From assembly GCA_002105175.1 (NCBI GenBank), contig MCGE01000010.1, positions 806,001 through 870,000 on the forward strand: a DNA stretch of 64,000 bases, read 5' to 3'. This document shows, piece after piece, positions 59,575 through 64,000 of the stretch. The stretch's first letter is position 1; each line of letters begins with the position of its first letter. The position numbers and the translations under genes are program-made. This DNA is from Absidia repens (taxonomy: Eukaryota; Mucoromycota; Mucoromycetes; Mucorales; Cunninghamellaceae). The notes under the pieces were generated by a model. That model had not been told where the DNA came from, did not search any database, and worked only from the letters and a program-made list of their open reading frames with translations.

Positions 59575-60150
59575 CATTTCAAATCCCGCCCACGTGAATA
59601 TTTATTTACTCCAACAATATTTTTCGTCTCTTTTCATTTTCTTTTTCCCTTCCATTTTTTTTCTTCAGCATTCAACTTTTTTGAGGTTGACATGGACTTA
59701 GATTAGTGTCAGGACTAGTTTAGAAGAGGTTTCAGGTCAGGGATTGCAAGATGCATGGGAAAACCCTTTCATTTTGGATTCAGGATTTGAGATCTCCCAT
59801 TAGTTGGCTTTTTGGAACCTCCATTAGATTAGTTTAGTGCTAGCTTGTCCATGGTTTATATCAACAGTTGAATAAAATATGTATCTTTTTATTTTCTTCG
59901 ATCAAAAATGTCCCATCGGTAAAGTCTCTTTTATGTCTTATCCAAGAGAATACCATTTTACTACGATCACGCCTTGTGGTTAGTGATGATTGTTCTTGTT
60001 ATTCAGTGAAAAATATTAATTTAAAGCTGTCTCATGCCTTGTTTGCCTTATACAATATATTAGATCCATTTTTACAATTGTCCCTTTAGTTTAGTGATGA
60101 CCATTCTTCACATCCCCCTTGGTCTCCTTCCTGCTACCTCCAATAGATAC
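59575..60150 (+). repeat. Dispersed repeat R, copy 7
   Basis: 5' box TTTCAAATCCCGCCCACGTG near 59579-59598; pyrimidine tract; core from GTGTCAGGACTAGTTTAGA at 59706; ATGCATGGGAAAACCC; a TTAGTTGGC..CATTAGATTAGTTTAGTG block; GAATAAAATATG near 59871. The 3' arm to about 60150 has ATGTCCCATCGG and TTGGTCTCCTTCC blocks. All parts lie in the same order as copies 3 and 6. Confidence 0.83.
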
Positions 60151-60912
60151 TTGTAGCGTGTTTTTTATGTGTGTTGCTAAGGTGTGTTTTGTTTGGTGAA
60201 TTTATTGATTTTATGGTGTTCTTCATGTATTTAGAGTTTACCGACGACAGTATTAAGCGAATGGGAAACTTTAGCCTTTATTTTAATATTATTGGCGAGG
60301 CGTATAGCTTGGATGGCATAATACTCGAACGGTTGTTTCGAAAGGGCGAGATTTTTTACAAAAATATATTTGCTTTTTCATTGTCCTTCATATAAAAAAG
60401 GTTGAACGCCGATCGAGTCATTGAGTGAAGTGGATCAAACATTTAGTCCCCATATATCACCACCGTTTTTATTCTCCAAAATACATAGTCGATCCTGTAG
60501 AATGACTCTATGCACATTCTGGACCCTATTGAATCCCCAATTCACCATATGAAGATTATTGAGAGGCCGAGTTTCCTTGTCCACGACTAATCCTCTGTCA
60601 TTCCCAACACCAATCCCAGCTCTGGATTTCAAAAGTGCAATGCTCTCCTAGATCTTTTCTATCTTCTATATTAATAGCTCGAAGTGCTGTCCCTCACCTA
60701 TATAAAAAGGATCCGTCCACAAACCTCACCCACCCATCTCCCTGTAACTAAAATGGATGATGTCTAGATGTCCAAAAGAATAATAACACTATTTCTTTTT
60801 GGAAGTTGGGTTGGAATATTGGATGTCCAGTAACAGCGGCGTTTTAAATGAGCTCCCAACTTTGCTCACCACGCAAAAATATCTACATATTTTTCTTTCT
60901 TTAATATTTTTG

Positions 60913-61536
60913 ATGTCGACAACCATAGACGTATCGAGCTTCTCTGATGCTAACTTCGATGTTAAAAAGTGGATCAACTCTTCTATAAGCTCATGCAACA
61001 ACAACAACAACAACGATAGCGGCAGTAGCAACATTAATGATGATGATATCAGCACTGTCACCTCTTCCACGTCAATGGAAACAGAATCAAAGACGTCGCT
61101 TCCAGGAACAACATCAACAACAATAGAACAAGAAACGGCGTCAATGATTGCAAAGCTTCAACTGGCTAGTGAGCAGGCCTCCCGTCAAGTTGGACTTATT
61201 ACAGATCAAGTCATCAAGTCGATGCCACGTATACTTTATGAAATCAAACTCATTACGGACGATGCACAAGCAACAAAGCAAGGCATACATCAGGTCAAGA
61301 AAAACTTGGGTGGTGTAGAATTGGGAACGGATGGTGCGTTTGACAAACTGCGGCAGCTTCATCTTTGCAAAACTCGTATGGAAGATTGCTTATCTGCCTT
61401 GATGGAAGCCGAAAACTGGAACAACCTGGAGTCTGAAGTCAGCAAAGTGATGAATAACAATGATTTTGAAGGTGCTGAATCTCGCTTACAGGATGCTCTG
61501 TCTTACCTTGGCACCACCCACCAAACGAAACCTTAG
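60913..61536 (+). CDS. COG7-like protein, N-terminal part only
   Basis: Single exon, 207 residues from ATG at 60913. DVSSFSDANFDVKKWINSSI matches the start of COG7 (FDVKEWIN in human), and the following helices (MIAKLQLASEQASRQVGLIT, SMPRILYEIKLITDDAQATK, CKTRMEDCLSALMEAENW) match the N-terminal COG7 coiled coil. COG7 belongs to lobe B of the conserved oligomeric Golgi tether. Animal COG7 is about 770 residues; this frame stops at 61536, followed by AATAAA at 61706-61711. Yeast Cog7 is also short (279), so this may be a natural short form rather than a broken gene. Asn and Ser runs after residue 30 are an insertion. Confidence 0.75.
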   Translation: MSTTIDVSSFSDANFDVKKWINSSISSCNNNNNNDSGSSNINDDDISTVTSSTSMETESKTSLPGTTSTTIEQETASMIAKLQLASEQASRQVGLITDQVIKSMPRILYEIKLITDDAQATKQGIHQVKKNLGGVELGTDGAFDKLRQLHLCKTRMEDCLSALMEAENWNNLESEVSKVMNNNDFEGAESRLQDALSYLGTTHQTKP

Positions 61537-62413
61537 TGTTAGCTTGTCATTGAACTTTTGCATACTTATTTTTCCGCATTCTCCTATCCATCCTTTCTCA
61601 GTCTATAGTTTGGTTTATTATTCTCCCCATTCCCCTTTAGTTTGTAGTTTTGTTATTTCCTCTAGTTTTGATCGGTATCCTTCTATATTTCATGCATCGA
61701 TTATCAATAAAATACATGTATATTTGGAATGAAACTAATCTTATTGTGTATCTGTGATTGATCTGTGTTTGCATACCTTGTGTTTATGTGTTTGTGTTGT
61801 GTGTATGTGTGTATGTATGCGTGTTTAAAGTATTGATGTTGATTAAATACACTACTATATGCAATGTCTACAAAAAATCGAGCCCTAACCAAATGATGGT
61901 ACTATTGATCGATCGTGTACTGTATATCCAGTTGTTTTTATTCTTCTAATGATGTTACTCACTGCACATAGTATCCCCACATTTTATTACTAGTCTGTTT
62001 GCCATAATAGTTACTGGAATAAAATAGTCATTTACCTCTATCTAGCTAGAACCATAATCAATTCCATGTCATACTGCACGCACTTCATCCAAAAAAAAAA
62101 CACCCCAACCCGAAATGCAGATATTTTACGTCAAATGCATATTAAATATCCCCCCCAAATAAATCAGTACAAAGAAATACACCATATATCCATTCTCTAT
62201 CATTCAACCCTTCTCGACCAACTTTGTATAACTATTCAGGCTGGTCTTATTATAGTCAACATTACCGATAACAACTGGATGTCATAAAGAGAAGAGACAG
62301 GAAATTTATTGGTAAAATATATTTGTATATATTGATAGTTTCTTTCTATATACTATATGGTACACTACACTAATAAAAGAGGAATACTATACTAAAAACA
62401 GAGCCGTACTATA
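61537..62413. other. Convergent intergenic region
   Basis: Between the COG7-like and MON1 stops. Contains the COG7 polyadenylation signal, a (TG)n run at 61790-61825 and C-rich and A-rich short runs. No gene seen. Confidence 0.5.
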
Positions 62414-64000
62414 CTAAAAAACAGGCGAGTTGAGAATGAACAGATTGTCATCATTTTTCTTGATCCATCGTAAAAGTTGATTCGAATGCGATATAATGAC
62501 AGACTTTGGGGTTTCAGGTCCATAGACTACATAAAGCTCAAATGTTGATGTGATCTACAAGAGACAAAAAAAAAAAAAAAAAAAAAAAAAACATGCGTAA
62601 ATAAAATGTGTCTAATGTCATGACAAATGCCGCTAATATCTTCTTACCCATCCCAGTATCACTTCATTATCACTATGATGGTAATACAACTTCAGTGGTC
62701 TTGATCTTGAATGCATCCGGTCAAACACGTATTGGTATAATCGATATAGCCTATATATTGGAAAAAGAAATTCAAAATTAGATCTTTGTAGTCCCTCACT
62801 ATTACATTGATTATTTTAATTTACCTTCGTCGATTGTTATCATCTTTGTATATTCCACTATGTCCTGGGCTTGTAAATTGGATATGGTTCTTTGATTTGT
62901 ACATAAAATGGAGTAATTTGGGTATTCCGGTATCAGCTAGTTAGATATAAAAATCCATGTTAGTTCAGTGCTTCAAGTCTGAATAATCCCATTTTAGTTT
63001 ACCAATAGTATATTGTTTGTTTGATGCGTTCTGTATATTTTGAAGGACACCGTCATTCGTAAGATCCTAGCAAAAGTGAAATATATAATGGTCAGTAAAG
63101 CAAAGTCTGCAGATGTGTCGTACCATATGCCTGTATTACTTTAACTAATTTTTCTTTCCATGCACTGAGTTCGAAAAAGGTGTCTTTTGAAGTGCTGATC
63201 ATAACCACCGAAACACTAGTATCAATGTAGCAGATGTAAGCATGTAGGAATCCTTTAGAGTTGAATTTCGGTAAGCAAAGAGGTGTCCATGATTCAGCGG
63301 TGTGGAAAGTAGTAGATCCCGTGAGCATATTGAATAATAAGTGTAAATCTAAGAGTAAACCGAGCGGTAAGTCATTCGTGATTTTTCTTTTCATTCTTCT
63401 CTTTGTTCTTACCAGAAGGATGCAGACTGTGCTTCCTCGGCCGCAGCAAAGTCACCAACTTGTCCTTCGCAATAACCATAGCATATAATAAATCCTACAT
63501 TGCAACATCATACGAGAAAAAGAATGATGAGCGAATAGAGGACTATACGTCCATTTAATATTGTTCCTGTCCTACCTTAGCCATCCCTTTGGATAAAATT
63601 TGACCAGCTAACTCCCTAGTCGATCGGCCCAATCGTAAGACTTGTAAAGCGCCAAACATAAAACTATGATCGTTGTTGAATGATGTTGATAAGCTATCCA
63701 AAAATACTTCCGTTCCACCCAGTAACCGCCTCAAATCGAAATTGACCCGCTGTTCAAATATCCGTGTCAGCTGAGATGAGGTCAGCACGCTAAGGATTTG
63801 ATTATGTAGATAAACCAGTTGGTCTTTGAGCTGAATATGAATCGTCATGAGTACCCGTTTTTTTTTTTCACCCTCCTCATCCCCTTCCCTCTCTCTTACT
63901 AATACCTATAACTTTTCATTATGGTTTACCTGTGTGTCAGATTCACCTGTTTTTGAAATAGCCACAAAATAAAGAGGTTCCTTGAGCAGAAACACAAATT
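62414..64000 (-). CDS. MON1 vacuolar fusion protein, C-terminal part (5' end outside window)
   Basis: Visible exons: 63930-64000 (cut by the window), 63576-63830, 63413-63494, 63140-63348, 63003-63066, 62825-62936, 62648-62750, 62414-62554; 344 residues in frame to the stop. Motifs: FLLKEPLYFVAISKTGESD, DQLVYLHNQILSVLT, RELAGQILSKGMAK, LLYAMVIAKDKLVTLLRPRK, SLHPSDLHLLFNML, AESWTPLCLPKFNSKGFLHA and IPKLLHFMYKSK. These match Mon1, which with Ccz1 is the exchange factor for Rab7/Ypt7 on late endosomes; the domains are longin folds. The donor that keeps the frame at 63140 is GTAATA, not the GTACGA 16 nt further downstream. Confidence 0.9.

Larger units (their letters stand above)
58572..60912. 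other. Intergenic with R copies 7 and 8
   Basis: Holds the hexokinase 3' flank, R copy 8 fragment, R copy 7, then 60160-60912, where no gene is supported and a TATATAAAAAGG sequence lies near 60696-60708 upstream of COG7. Confidence 0.5.

Noticed and set aside
63124..63139. Alternative MON1 donor GTACGA at 63123
   Set aside because: It leaves the next exon with an immediate stop; the GTAATA donor after 63140 keeps the frame and the family pattern.

Overview
The window is a piece of a compact, intron-rich, AT-rich nuclear fungal genome. The best guess is an early-diverging filamentous fungus of the Mucoromycota, probably Mucorales. That placement is an inference from gene content: a recognisable Integrator subunit 5 (lost from most Dikarya), a TOE1-type deadenylase, a pallidin-like protein and a division-2 chitin synthase, together with introns mostly of 60-110 nt with GTAAGT-like donors and very long T-tracts. 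No tRNA, rRNA, CRISPR or bacterial-type operon was seen.

Twenty-two protein genes were rebuilt exon by exon; in every case but one the exon lengths sum to an open frame. Left part (1-22.9 kb): a Cbf1/USF-type bHLH factor divergent from TOE1; then minus-strand ZCCHC9-like zinc knuckle protein, mitochondrial ribosomal mL41, INTS5, a chitin synthase-like protein and a Pho85-type cyclin; then an orphan gene on the plus strand. Middle (24.9-46.2 kb): a long minus-strand series of mL38, an orphan, GMPPA, an Sso-type syntaxin, TMA22/DENR, a pallidin-like coiled coil, a secreted double-psi-barrel-like protein and an SLP1/SUCO SUN protein. Right part (46.5-64 kb): plus-strand orphan, RNR1, glucosamine-6-phosphate deaminase, a hexokinase and a short COG7, then MON1 on the minus strand, running off the window.

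The genes are mostly housekeeping: RNA processing, mitochondrial translation, translation re-initiation, membrane traffic (syntaxin, COG7, MON1, pallidin-like) and sugar-nucleotide or cell-wall metabolism (chitin synthase-like, GlcN6P deaminase, hexokinase, GMPPA). They are not a functional cluster.

The most unusual material lies between the genes. A dispersed non-coding repeat, called R here, occurs at least eight times on both strands. Its best copies start with a TTCAAATCCCGCCCACGTG-like box, continue through a pyrimidine tract to a conserved core with a GGGGAAACCC mini-hairpin, and end in an AATAAA-type signal; several copies have a further 0.3-0.8 kb arm. The same TTTCAAATCCCGC box lies 60-150 nt upstream of several ordinary genes here, so the repeat appears to carry a native-type promoter. 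A second dispersed repeat (RB) has one copy joined to a cluster of GC-rich hairpins at 51.6-51.8 kb. These repeats are the best candidates for something undescribed. Other points are a chitin synthase with a degenerate QRRRW motif, a one-base frameshift in ZCCHC9, a 9-nt microexon in the syntaxin and a COG7 reduced to its N-terminal part.
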